From Roseovarius sp. (lineage in GTDB: Bacteria > Pseudomonadota > Alphaproteobacteria > Rhodobacterales > Rhodobacteraceae), in contig JAASSQ010000005.1 of assembly GCA_021767845.1 (NCBI GenBank), positions 1 to 28,631 on the forward strand: DNA of 28,631 nt, read 5' to 3'. Of the stretch, positions 1 through 9,266 are shown piece after piece. The notes below the pieces were generated by a model, which did no database searches, had not been told where the DNA came from, and saw only the letters and a program-made list of their open reading frames with translations. Position 1 is the first letter of the stretch. The number at the start of each line of letters is the position of its first letter. Both the position numbers and the translations under genes were made by a program.

Positions 1-1
1 C

Positions 2-1354
2 AACCGGATCATGTTCCCGATCCGCGATCCGCGCGGGCGCTGCATCGCCTTCGGCGGCCGGGCGATGGACCCCGATGACGACGCGAAATACTACAACTCG
101 CAGGACACCGAGCTGTTCGACAAGTCGCGGACGCTTTACAATCATGCCCCGGCGCGCGAGGCCGCCGGCAAGGGCAAGCCGCTGATCGTGGCCGAAGGCT
201 ACATGGACGTGATCGCGCTGTCGCTGGCGGGGTTCGACGCGGCGGTGGCGCCGCTGGGCACGGCGGTGACCGAGCACCAGTTGCAACTGCTGTGGCGGAT
301 GGCCGACGAGCCGATCGTCGCGCTGGATGGCGACCGGGCGGGGGTGCAGGCCGCCTACCGGGTGATCGACACCGCCCTGCCGCTGCTGGAGGCGGGCAAG
401 TCGCTGCGCTTTGCCCTGATGCCGGAGGGGCAGGACCCCGACGACCTGCTGCGCGCCAAGGGGCCGGAGGCGGTGCAGGAGGTGCTGGACGCGGCCCTGC
501 CGATGGTGCGTCTTCTGTGGCAGCGCGAGACCGAGGGCCGTGTTTTCGACAGTCCCGAGCGGCGCGCGGCGCTGGACAAGGCGCTGCGCGAGAAGATCAA
601 GCTGATCCGCGATCCGTCGATCCGCGGGCATTACGGGCAGGCGATCAAGGACCTGCGCTGGGAATTGTTCAGCGCGCGCCGCGAGAACCGGCCGGCGTGG
701 AACGGTGGCGGGGCGCGGCGGGGCGGGCGCTGGCCGCCCGCGCCCACCGCCCGGTCCAGCACCCGCGCCTCGCTGCTGGTGGCGTCGGGGGACGGGGCCC
801 ATCGGCGGCTGCGCGAGGCGCTGATCCTGGCCACGGTGATCTGCACGCCCGAGGTGTTCGACGAGGTCGAGGGCCAGATCGAGATGCTGGACTGCTCGGA
901 CCGCGATCACGAGCGGCTGCGCGCGCTGATCCTGCGGCGCGCGGCCCTGGGCGCGCAGGACCTGCAGGCCGACATCCGCGACGAGATCGGCGCGGAGGCC
1001 CTTGAAAAGCTCTTGTCCTTGCCCCATGTCGCGCTTGCACCGGCCGTGCGCCGGCCGGGGGACATCGAGGTTGCGCGCATGACCATCGCCGAGGAACTGG
1101 CCAAGCTGGAGGCCGAACGCGGGCTGGATGCCGAGGTCAGCGAAGCCGCCGAGGACTTGACCGGCATCGCCGACGAGGCGGTGACATGGCGGTTGGGACA
1201 GGCCGCCGAGGAACGCCAGCGCGCCCTGCGCAGCCAGACCGAGGACCGCACGGAGTACGACCTTGCCGACAATGGCGCGCGAATCAGCCGCGAGGAACGC
1301 GAGCGGTTGCAGGCGCTGCTGGATGGCATCACCTTTTCCAAACCTGACCGTTGA
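2..1354 (+). CDS. dnaG: DNA primase DnaG, C-terminal part (5' end outside window)
   Basis: Synthesises RNA primers at the replication fork. The reading frame is open from the window edge (phase starts at base 2), so the zinc-binding domain and most of the RNA polymerase core are missing. Visible are the conserved stretch RIMFPIRDPRG followed by FGGR, then the TOPRIM metal-binding signatures VAEGYMDV and ALDGDRAG, and a long, less conserved C-terminal part (about the last 230 residues) that in the family binds the replicative helicase DnaB. It ends in TGA at 1352-1354. rpoD follows 117 nt later on the same strand, the classic dnaG-rpoD macromolecular-synthesis order. The identification is firm; only the start is unknown. 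Confidence 0.96.
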   Translation, partial: NRIMFPIRDPRGRCIAFGGRAMDPDDDAKYYNSQDTELFDKSRTLYNHAPAREAAGKGKPLIVAEGYMDVIALSLAGFDAAVAPLGTAVTEHQLQLLWRMADEPIVALDGDRAGVQAAYRVIDTALPLLEAGKSLRFALMPEGQDPDDLLRAKGPEAVQEVLDAALPMVRLLWQRETEGRVFDSPERRAALDKALREKIKLIRDPSIRGHYGQAIKDLRWELFSARRENRPAWNGGGARRGGRWPPAPTARSSTRASLLVASGDGAHRRLREALILATVICTPEVFDEVEGQIEMLDCSDRDHERLRALILRRAALGAQDLQADIRDEIGAEALEKLLSLPHVALAPAVRRPGDIEVARMTIAEELAKLEAERGLDAEVSEAAEDLTGIADEAVTWRLGQAAEERQRALRSQTEDRTEYDLADNGARISREERERLQALLDGITFSKPDR

Positions 1355-1378
1355 TTGCCGTTTGGTGAGGAATAGGTA
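1351..1378 (+). promoter_or_regulatory. Possible rpoD promoter
   Basis: TTGATT (1351-1356, overlapping the dnaG stop codon) and TAGGTA (1373-1378) are separated by 16 nt and could serve as -35 and -10 elements for separate rpoD transcription. The match to consensus is modest and rpoD may simply be read through from dnaG. Confidence 0.25.
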
Positions 1379-1401
1379 AAGAAAACAGGGTAGAGGGTGT
1401 G

Positions 1402-1442
1402 CGAATCACGAGATCGCGCTAATGATTCGTTCCCAGCGAATC
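1402..1442 (+). promoter_or_regulatory. Mutually exclusive hairpins in the rpoD leader
   Basis: The 6-mer GATTCG at 1424-1429 can pair with CGAATC on either side, at 1402-1407 or at 1437-1442 (7-nt loop). The two stems exclude each other and lie just before the ribosome-binding site at 1461-1465. The pairing is visible in the sequence; any regulatory role is inference. Confidence 0.3.
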
Positions 1443-1471
1443 GCCCGACGCCCACTGTTCAGGAGACCTTC

Positions 1472-3457
<1,986 letters not shown>

Positions 3458-3478
3458 GGCCGGGGTTGTTCGGATTGG

Positions 3479-3518
3479 AAAGGGGCCGCGCGGGGCGCGG
3501 CCCCTTTCGCGTTTTGTG
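3479..3518 (+). terminator. Rho-independent terminator of rpoD
   Basis: A 13-bp perfect stem (3479-3491 with 3495-3507, loop GGG) is followed by CGCGTTTT. It starts 21 nt after the rpoD stop codon. The A-rich left and T-rich right arms could also work on the opposite strand. Confidence 0.85.
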
Positions 3519-3907
3519 GTGAAGAACGTGGCCGGCGCCCGCAGGGAGGCAGGACGCTATGCCCAACGAAGGGTCTGGAGGGTGTCTTGGCGGTTTGAGC
3601 CGCCGGTCGGTTCTGACGCGGCGCGCGAAATAAAGGGCCGCAGGCCCGCCGCGCGATCGCCGACGCGCCCCCATGCGGCGGCGATTTGACTGCTTTGCGC
3701 GCCTAGCCGCAGCATTGTTTGGATTTGGCTGGGACAAAGCGCACCGCGCTTCCGCCGGATCGCCCCCGCGCGCGTCGTCAATCACGCGGCCACCACCCGT
3801 GACCATGCCGCGCGGATGGTTTACGGTTCGGGCCGGGATGCGCGGCAGGGCGTCTTGGCCATGCCGCGGCCCCGTTACGCAAGAGATGCAGGAGCCCCAT
3901 TGCGAGA
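3519..3907. other. Intergenic stretch without a convincing gene
   Basis: About 390 nt between the rpoD terminator and the yjbQ-like gene. Open frames exist on both strands, but they are arginine/proline-rich with no recognisable motif, typical of GC-rich non-coding DNA. No tRNA-like cloverleaf was seen. The only structure noted is a short GC hairpin at 3636-3648 followed on the minus strand by TTTATTT. Confidence 0.5.
3629..3648 (-). terminator. Terminator-like hairpin, minus strand
   Basis: Read on the minus strand, GGGCC-TGC-GGCCC (3648-3636) is followed directly by TTTATTT, the layout of a short intrinsic terminator. No minus-strand gene is recognised upstream (3650-3900), so it could end an unannotated small RNA or be chance. 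Confidence 0.3.
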
Positions 3908-4330
3908 ATGCAGACCCGGTTCACCATCGCCACGCACGGCCAGGGCCTTTACGAGATCACGCGGGAAGTCACCGCCTGGGTGGCCGGGGCGGGCGTGGGC
4001 GAGGGGCTGTTGACGCTGTTCATCCGCCATACCTCGGCCAGCCTTCTGATCCAGGAAAACGCCGACCCGGACGTTCAGCGTGACCTGCTGGCCTATTTCG
4101 CGCGGCTGGTGCCGCCGGGGGACGATCCGTCGATGGCCTATCTGCGGCACACGCTGGAAGGGCCGGACGACATGCCGGCCCATATCAAGGCGGCGATGAT
4201 GCCGGTCAGCCTGCAGATCCCGGTGGCCGAGGGGCGCCCGGTTCTGGGCACCTGGCAGGGGATTTACGTGTTCGAGCACCGCGACGCGCCGCACCGGCGG
4301 ACGGTGGCGGCGCATCTGGCGGCGGGTTGA
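3908..4330 (+). CDS. YjbQ-family protein (UPF0047; secondary thiamine-phosphate synthase-like)
   Basis: 140 residues, the usual full length of the family. Diagnostic motifs are visible: LFIRHTSASLLIQENADP (about 36-53), GPDDMPAHIKA (about 82-92) and LGTWQGIYVFEHR near the C-terminus; the conserved His and Asp residues in these form the anion/metal pocket in known structures. The E. coli relative YjbQ shows weak thiamine-phosphate synthase activity, but the physiological role of the family is unsettled. The ATG is preceded by GGAG at 3891-3894, a rather long spacing. It stands alone: rpoD upstream has its own terminator, and the next gene is convergent. Confidence 0.9.
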   Translation: MQTRFTIATHGQGLYEITREVTAWVAGAGVGEGLLTLFIRHTSASLLIQENADPDVQRDLLAYFARLVPPGDDPSMAYLRHTLEGPDDMPAHIKAAMMPVSLQIPVAEGRPVLGTWQGIYVFEHRDAPHRRTVAAHLAAG

Positions 4331-4353
4331 GCGCGCCGGATCGAGCGAAACGG

Positions 4354-5031
4354 TCAGCCGGTGGGCATGACCGTCATGTTGCGCAGGTCGGCGCGGCGCG
4401 GCTGTTCGAGGGCAAAGAGCACCGCCTCGGCGATGTCTTCGGGCTGCAGCTTGTCGGGCTTGGGCTCGTCGAAGAAGGGGGTATCGACCATGCCCGGCGC
4501 GATCACCGTGCAGCGCCCGCCCCAGCCGCGCATCTCCTCGGACAGGTTGCCGCCGAAGCCGTGCACGAACCATTTCGACGCGCCGTAGACCGAGCCGGGC
4601 AGGTGGATCTGCCCCGCGACCGAGCCGGTCAGCACGAGGTGGCCCTTGCTGGCCTTGAGCGCGGCGTAGCTGGCCTTGACCGTCCAGAGCACGCCCATGA
4701 CGTTGATCTCCATCATCTGGCGCCATTCCTCGGGGTCGCCCTCGGCCACGCCCGCGGCATCAAGGCCGCGCCCGGCATTGGCGAAGACCGCGTCGATGCC
4801 CTGGAAATGGGTGGCGGCGCGTTCGATGGCGGCGGCGACGCTGTCATAATCGGTCACGTCGCCGGGCAGGGCCAGCGCGCGGTCGGGGCCGATCTCGGAG
4901 GCGAGCGCGTTGAGCTTGTCCTGGTTGCGGGCGAAAAGCGCGACGTTCCAGCCCTTGCCGGCGGCGGCGCGGGCGGTGGCGGCGCCGATGCCGGTGGAGG
5001 CGCCGGTGATGAAAAGCGTCCTGGCGGTCAT
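4354..5031 (-). CDS. SDR-family NAD(P)-dependent oxidoreductase
   Basis: Classical short-chain dehydrogenase of 225 residues. The cofactor motif TGASTGIG is at 9-16, VFANAG at 82-87, structural Asn110, and the catalytic Ser137, Tyr149 and Lys153 in the pattern GSVYGASK. The start MTARTLFITG is chosen because AAGGAC lies just upstream on the minus strand; the frame extends 21 codons further without a site. It most resembles broad-specificity SDRs of the YdfG (3-hydroxy acid / serine dehydrogenase) type, but the substrate cannot be read from the sequence. It is convergent with the yjbQ-like gene (23 nt between stops) and divergent from nrdR. Confidence 0.9.
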   Translation of the reverse strand: MTARTLFITGASTGIGAATARAAAGKGWNVALFARNQDKLNALASEIGPDRALALPGDVTDYDSVAAAIERAATHFQGIDAVFANAGRGLDAAGVAEGDPEEWRQMMEINVMGVLWTVKASYAALKASKGHLVLTGSVAGQIHLPGSVYGASKWFVHGFGGNLSEEMRGWGGRCTVIAPGMVDTPFFDEPKPDKLQPEDIAEAVLFALEQPRRADLRNMTVMPTG

Positions 5032-5178
5032 GTCATGTCCTTTCGGTTTCTTCCTGTCTCCCCACCGAGGTAGGTGCCGCGGCGCGGCGATCAAAGGGGC
5101 GCGGGGTGTGCTTGGCTACCCGTATCTAGCGGTGTCATTTCCCCCCTACCCAAAACCTTGCGGCTCCCCTATAGTGAC

Positions 5179-5187
5179 TGTGGATAA
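5179..5187 (-). promoter_or_regulatory. Consensus DnaA box upstream of nrdR
   Basis: TGTGGATAA is the exact complement of TTATCCACA, the strongest DnaA box. It lies in the 206-nt divergent region between the SDR gene and nrdR, about 50 nt before the nrdR start and just after a TATAGT hexamer (5170-5175). A single 9-mer can occur by chance, but the place is suggestive because DnaA and NrdR both act on ribonucleotide reductase expression in other bacteria. Confidence 0.4.
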
Positions 5188-5237
5188 GTGGGCCGCAGAC
5201 CCACGACGAAGAGGCGGACCAGAAAGGGGAACGGCCG

Positions 5238-5723
5238 ATGCGCTGCCCGTTTTGCGGAAATATCGACACACAGGTGAAGGATTCACGCCCCGCGGAGGAT
5301 CATGTTTCGATCCGGCGGCGCCGGTTCTGCCCGGCCTGCGGGGGGCGGTTCACCACCTACGAGCGCGTGCAGCTGCGTGACCTGGTGGTGGTCAAGTCCA
5401 ACGGGCGGCGCGAGGATTTCGACCGCGACAAGCTGGAACGCTCGATCCGTATCGCGCTGCAGAAGCGCCCGGTGGAGCCCGAGCGCATCGAGCAGATGAT
5501 CTCAGGCATCGTGCGGCGGCTGGAAAGCATGGGCGAGACGGACATTCCCTCGAAGACGGTGGGCGAGATCGTGATGGAAAGCCTCGCGCGGATCGACACC
5601 GTGGCCTATGTGCGCTTTGCCAGCGTCTACAAGAATTTCCAGGCGGCCGATGATTTCGACAGGTTCGTGAGCGAGCTGCGCCCGGACGAGGCCATCGCCG
5701 AAGCCAAGCAAGCGGACGAGTGA
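5238..5723 (+). CDS. nrdR: Transcriptional repressor NrdR
   Basis: ATP/dATP-sensing repressor of ribonucleotide reductase genes. At 161 residues it has family length. The zinc ribbon uses Cys3, Cys6, Cys31 and Cys34 (MRCPFCGN, RRFCPACGGRFTTYER), followed by the ATP-cone domain from about residue 47 (VVKSNGRREDFDRDKL through RFASVYKNF). AAAGGGGA provides the ribosome-binding site. The stop codon overlaps the GTG start of ribD, so the two genes are translationally coupled; nrdR-ribD is a widespread alphaproteobacterial pairing. No clear pair of NrdR boxes is seen upstream, so autoregulation is not supported here. Confidence 0.97.
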   Translation: MRCPFCGNIDTQVKDSRPAEDHVSIRRRRFCPACGGRFTTYERVQLRDLVVVKSNGRREDFDRDKLERSIRIALQKRPVEPERIEQMISGIVRRLESMGETDIPSKTVGEIVMESLARIDTVAYVRFASVYKNFQAADDFDRFVSELRPDEAIAEAKQADE

Positions 5724-6814
5724 GCGGGGCGGATGCCCGGTTCATGGCCCTGGCGCTGGCTCTGGGGCGGCGGGTTCAGGGCCAGTGCTGGCCTAACCCG
5801 GCCGTGGGCTGCGTGATCGTCCGGGAGGGCCGGATCGTCGGGCGGGCCGCCACGGCCCCCGGCGGGCGGCCCCATGCCGAGCCGCAGGCGCTGGCGCAGG
5901 CGGGCGCGGCGGCGCGGGGCGCGACGGTTTATGTCAGCCTCGAGCCATGCGCGCATCACGGGCGCACGCCGCCCTGCACCGACGCGCTGATCGCCGCCGG
6001 CGTGGCACGTGTCGTGGCCCCGGTGATGGATCGCGACCCGAGGGTGAGCGGCAAGGGCTTCGACCGGCTGCGCGCCGCGGGCATCGAGGTGATCACCGGC
6101 ATCTGCGCCGAAGAGGCGACGCGCGACCTGGGCGGGTTCCTGCGGCGCGAGGCCGGGGGGCTGCCGCACCTGACCCTGAAGCTGGCGATGTCGCTCGACG
6201 GGCGGATCGCCACCGCCTCGGGGGAAAGCCGGTGGATCACGGGGCCCGGGGCGCGGCGCGCGGTGCACGCGATGCGCGCGCGCCATGACGCGGTGATGGT
6301 GGGCGCGGGCACGGCGCGGGCGGATGACCCCATGTTGACCGCGCGTGGCATGGGCGTGGCGCGCCAGCCGGCCCGCGTGGTCGTGTCGCGGCGGCTGGAC
6401 CTGCCGCTGATGTCGCAACTCGCGCAGACCGCGCGCGACGTGCCGCTGTGGCTGTGCCACGGCCCCGACCCCGACCCGGCGCTGGCCGAGGCCTGGGACG
6501 GGATCGGCGCGCGGCGGTTCGCCTGCGGCCTGTCGGGACGGCAGCTGGACATGGCGGGCGTGCTGCGCGACCTGGGCGAGGCGGGGCTCACGCGGATCTT
6601 CTGCGAAGGCGGCGGCGGGCTGGCCGCGTCGCTCCTGTCGGCGGGGCTGGTGGACGAGCTGGTGGTCTTTTCCGCCGGGCTGGCCATCGGGGCCGAAGGG
6701 CTGCCCGGCCTCGGCGCGCTGGGGCTGGAAACCCTGGCCGAGGCGCGGCGCTTCCGCCTGGAGGAGGTCCGGGCGGTGGATGGCGACGCGATGAGCCGCT
6801 GGATCAAGGGCTGA
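5720..6814 (+). CDS. ribD: Bifunctional riboflavin biosynthesis protein RibD (deaminase/reductase)
   Basis: Catalyses two successive riboflavin steps: deamination of the 2,5-diaminopyrimidine product of GTP cyclohydrolase II, then NADPH-dependent reduction of the ribosyl side chain. 364 residues. The N-terminal deaminase carries the zinc site HAE (52-54), Cys77 and Cys86 in EPCAHHGRTPPC. The C-terminal reductase starts near LTLKLAMSLDGRIAT, followed by SRWITG and a GAGTARADDP segment. The GTG start overlaps the nrdR stop (GTGA), which explains the absence of a separate ribosome-binding site. The downstream partner ribE is now about 21 kb away, separated by the accessory block and the capsule genes. 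Confidence 0.96.
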   Translation: MSGADARFMALALALGRRVQGQCWPNPAVGCVIVREGRIVGRAATAPGGRPHAEPQALAQAGAAARGATVYVSLEPCAHHGRTPPCTDALIAAGVARVVAPVMDRDPRVSGKGFDRLRAAGIEVITGICAEEATRDLGGFLRREAGGLPHLTLKLAMSLDGRIATASGESRWITGPGARRAVHAMRARHDAVMVGAGTARADDPMLTARGMGVARQPARVVVSRRLDLPLMSQLAQTARDVPLWLCHGPDPDPALAEAWDGIGARRFACGLSGRQLDMAGVLRDLGEAGLTRIFCEGGGGLAASLLSAGLVDELVVFSAGLAIGAEGLPGLGALGLETLAEARRFRLEEVRAVDGDAMSRWIKG

Positions 6815-6823
6815 TCGCCTGTT

Positions 6824-6840
6824 CGGGGGCTCTGCCCCCG
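6824..6840. terminator. Hairpin after ribD
   Basis: A 7-bp stem CGGGGGC-TCT-GCCCCCG lies 10 nt after the ribD stop. It lacks a T-tract, so it would be a weak intrinsic terminator or an mRNA-stabilising hairpin. Confidence 0.4.
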
Positions 6841-6864
6841 CCGCCCGTGCCGGGCGACTCCCCC

Positions 6865-6925
6865 GGAGTATTTGTCCGAACGATGAAGCGAGGGATGCCG
6901 GGCTTCATCGTTCCCGAAATACTCC
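6865..6925. repeat. Long imperfect palindrome, roseobacter-type intergenic repeat
   Basis: GGAGTATTT (6865-6873) and AACGATGAAG (6879-6888) on the left pair exactly with CTTCATCGTT (6903-6912) and AAATACTCC (6917-6925) on the right, around a 14-nt loop, giving 19 paired bases with one internal bulge. From memory, palindromes with GGAGTATTT...ATGAAG ends recur between genes in Rhodobacterales; here it would end transcripts from ribD and from anything convergent. Genome-wide copies cannot be checked here. Confidence 0.6.
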
Positions 6926-6930
6926 CGCCG

Positions 6931-7024
6931 GAGGCATCCGACAGTGATGCCGGCGGGCGGCTGGCCGTGCCTGGATCACCGCCAGGGCCGGGACCGGCTG
7001 GCGAAAAAGGCCCCGCAGTTTCGA
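6931..7024. repeat. Left copy of island-flanking direct repeat (attL-like)
   Basis: This 94-bp segment, starting GAGGCATCCGACAGTGATG and ending CAGTTTCGA, recurs in the same orientation at 23553-23645 with about 10 substitutions and one 1-nt indel (about 88% identity by eye). Bases 6976-7024 correspond to the 3' end of kpsC. The repeat bounds the accessory block on its ribD side. Confidence 0.85.
6976..7024 (-). pseudogene. Remnant of the kpsC 3' end
   Basis: 49 nt matching the last 48 nt of the intact kpsC (23598-23645). An extra base in the A-run at about 6993-6999 shifts the frame, so the fragment no longer encodes the SWLWR terminus seen in the intact gene. It is not attached to any longer kpsC sequence: the homology stops at 7024. 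It is best explained as the duplicated end left by integration of the neighbouring block. Confidence 0.7.
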
Positions 7025-7200
7025 ACGAAAGCGGACTTGGGCGGGACAACGGAGCGGCATCGCCCCGTGGCAGGCCCCGTGGCAGGCCCGGTGGCGCCGG
7101 GGTGCAGATCCAGCTTGCCAAACCGCGTCCAAGCCATGGCGGGTCGGGCGGGTGTCGGACTGTCCGAGACCTCCCCCCGATCTTCCGAAAAGGCAGTTGC
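7025..7200. other. Non-coding left end of the accessory block
   Basis: No gene recognised. It contains a perfect tandem duplication of the 12-mer GCCCCGTGGCAG (7062-7073 and 7074-7085) with a degenerate third unit at 7086-7097. The minus-strand frame crossing it is a shadow with no motif. Confidence 0.5.
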
Positions 7201-7857
7201 TCATTCGGAATACTTGACCACCAGTTCGGGGTGCATCGTGTAGCTGACGGACACCGCGGCCTGACCATCCGAGAAGGCAACGTTCTGAACCGAACTCCTG
7301 GCCGACATGGTTCCGGTAATCCAGACCGGATTGAACAGGCCATCGACCTCGATTCCTTGCGGATAGACGACATGCACGATCTGGTTGGCAGGCGGCGGCG
7401 GGGTGTGGACACAGGCGCCGACCGTCGCCACCAGCAAGAACTCGGTGGCCTTGCGTCCTTCGAACGCCAGCGGCAGGACGAAGCCGGGCATGCGAACCCG
7501 CGCGCCCAGGATATCCTCGTTCACACGGGCGGCATCTGCCTGGCGTTGTTCGATGATAGCGTTCCGCGCCGCGAAGAGCGCATCGACGTCAAGGCCCTCG
7601 GCTGTCAGCGTCTCGCGCAGTTTCCGCGTTTCGGCGAACGCTTCGCCGTCCTCGGCCCGATCGCTTCGCATTTCGAAGCGCAGGATCAGCCTGAGCTTGT
7701 CCATCTGTTCCGAGGTGAGGCTTTCGAAGGGGTTCTCGATCCGCGTGGCCGGCGGCGCGAGCGTGTCCCACGAAATCGCCCGAGGTTCGACGGCCTGCGC
7801 GCCCCCCGACAGAGCGAGCAGGGCGATCAGGCAGAGACATCGTTGGGTCAAGTTCAT
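7201..7857 (-). CDS. Secreted DUF3299 protein, partner of ABC transporter
   Basis: 218 residues with a signal peptide (MNLTQRCLCLIALLALSGGA, cleavage near QA-VEP at 22-23). The hallmark motif of the DUF3299 family is present at 147-159, GACVHTPPPPANQ, with Cys149 and His151 as likely metal or redox ligands; PVWITGTM and a C-terminal Y-rich segment also fit. The start is set by GGAGG 9 nt upstream; an alternative ATG eight codons earlier overlaps the permease stop codon, so translational coupling is likely. Last gene of an ATPase-permease-DUF3299 operon. Related DUF3299 genes accompany MacB-like permeases in zinc-responsive clusters such as Vibrio Zrg (from memory). The molecular role is unknown. 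Confidence 0.85.
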   Translation of the reverse strand: MNLTQRCLCLIALLALSGGAQAVEPRAISWDTLAPPATRIENPFESLTSEQMDKLRLILRFEMRSDRAEDGEAFAETRKLRETLTAEGLDVDALFAARNAIIEQRQADAARVNEDILGARVRMPGFVLPLAFEGRKATEFLLVATVGACVHTPPPPANQIVHVVYPQGIEVDGLFNPVWITGTMSARSSVQNVAFSDGQAAVSVSYTMHPELVVKYSE

Positions 7858-7877
7858 GGTGCTGTGTCCTCCAGCTG

Positions 7878-9266
7878 TCATATCCTGACCGACAATCCGT
7901 CGGCCAGCGTGGCGCGGTAGACCTTGATGGCGGGAACGAGGGCGGCGGCCAGTCCTGCCCCGAACAGGCTTGCGAGCACCGCCAATTCACGCGCGTCGAA
8001 GCCGCGCGTGTCAAGCTGCACGCCGAAGCGCGACGCGAGCACGGGCCCGGCAACGCGTGCGGCGAGGATGAAGATCCCGATGCCGAGGAACAGCCCCGCC
8101 CCCGTCAGCACGGCCGCTTCTGTCAGGATCAGCCGGACGACATGCGCCGGGGACGCGCCCACGGAGCGTAGAATGGCAAATTCTCGGCGGCGCGACTCGA
8201 GCGTCGCCGACAGCATGACGACCATCCCGATGATGCTGGCAAGCGCGACGGTCCAGGCCATGATCTGAAGGGCGCGTTCGGCGGTGCCGGTGATCCCCCA
8301 CAGCTCGGTCAGAGCGACGGCTGGCAGAACCGCGCTGAGAGGTTCGGCTGCTCGGTCGTTCACGGCACGCTGCAGTCCCAGAACGCCCGTCCGGTCGGCC
8401 AGGCCCACATAGACGGCATTGAGTCTTTCGGGCGCATGGGCATGGCCGTCAGGGTCGCGCCCCCGCGGGTGCGCGTGCTCACCGGTGCCGGCCGCCGCGC
8501 GGCTGCCTTCGTCATGATCGTGACCCGTATGCTCCCGATGCTCCTCGTGGGTTTCGTGATCCGCGCGGGTGTTCCGCGGCGGCACCGCGAGTCCGGCGGC
8601 ATCGAGCGGGTCGGCGTCCGGTGTGCCGTGCGGGGCGTGAATGGCGTCGAAGCCTGCCAGAGACACGATCACCATCCGGTCGATCGCGGTCCCCGAGGGC
8701 GCGAGCACGCCGGTGACGGTAAAGGGCGCGTCGTCGTGCATGTGAAACGAGACATCGCCCGAGCCATGTGCATTGACGATCACCGTTCCCGGTGCATGGC
8801 CGAACCGTGCGGCGACCTCGGCGCCGAGGACGGCGCCATCGGCCTGACCTTCGATGAAGAGCGTGCCTGACGCCAATTGCAGCGGCTGCCCGCCAGAGTG
8901 TCGGACATGCTCGAAATAGGTCACGTCCGTTCCGATCACGGGATAGCCGCGATGGTTGTCGCCCATCTGGATCGGCACGGCCCAGGCGACCCCCGGCATG
9001 TTTTCGAGCCATTCGAAGCTTTCCCAGCTCATCGCGGTTCCCGTTCCCCCGATACCGAAGACCGCTGCCATCAGGATCTGAACCGGATTGCCGCGTGGCG
9101 CCACGACCAGGTCGATCCCGGAAGCGGAATTGACGAAGCTGTCGCGCGCGCCGTCGCGCAGTTTCTCGACGCCGACGATCAGCGCGGCGCTCAACGCGAT
9201 CGCGAAGACGGTCAGCCCGGCGACGAACCGGCGGTTCCAGAGGCTGCGCAGGCTGAAGCCGATCAT
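7878..9266 (-). CDS. MacB/FtsX-type ABC transporter permease with His-rich loop
   Basis: 462 residues. One N-terminal membrane helix (about 16-34), a large periplasmic domain (about 35-330) and three C-terminal helices (about 335-355, 380-405, 428-448), the layout of MacB/LolCE-type permeases. The FtsX signature ATLESRRREFAILRSVGA is at 354-371. Unusually, the periplasmic domain contains a low-complexity insertion (237-278) with nine histidines in 42 residues, for example HETHEEHREHTGHDH, typical of Zn/Cu/Ni binding. It overlaps the ATPase gene by 4 nt (9263-9266). Such complexes use ATP to move a periplasmic domain mechanically rather than carry a small solute through the membrane. A link to metal is inferred from the loop and from DUF3299. 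Confidence 0.88.
   Translation of the reverse strand: MIGFSLRSLWNRRFVAGLTVFAIALSAALIVGVEKLRDGARDSFVNSASGIDLVVAPRGNPVQILMAAVFGIGGTGTAMSWESFEWLENMPGVAWAVPIQMGDNHRGYPVIGTDVTYFEHVRHSGGQPLQLASGTLFIEGQADGAVLGAEVAARFGHAPGTVIVNAHGSGDVSFHMHDDAPFTVTGVLAPSGTAIDRMVIVSLAGFDAIHAPHGTPDADPLDAAGLAVPPRNTRADHETHEEHREHTGHDHDEGSRAAAGTGEHAHPRGRDPDGHAHAPERLNAVYVGLADRTGVLGLQRAVNDRAAEPLSAVLPAVALTELWGITGTAERALQIMAWTVALASIIGMVVMLSATLESRRREFAILRSVGASPAHVVRLILTEAAVLTGAGLFLGIGIFILAARVAGPVLASRFGVQLDTRGFDARELAVLASLFGAGLAAALVPAIKVYRATLADGLSVRI

Noticed and set aside
3557..3781. Small minus-strand open frame in the rpoD-yjbQ gap
   Set aside because: No ribosome-binding site, no motif, and its 3' part runs through the terminator-like hairpin.
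7106..7140. Weak similarity to 23247-23275 near the other end of the block
   Set aside because: Only scattered matches with several gaps; not distinguishable from chance in GC-rich DNA, unlike the 94-bp repeat.
6448..7920. 490-codon plus-strand open frame spanning the ribD end and the DUF3299 gene
   Set aside because: Out of frame with ribD and antisense to a clear DUF3299 gene; Gly/Arg/Ala-rich and without any family signature.
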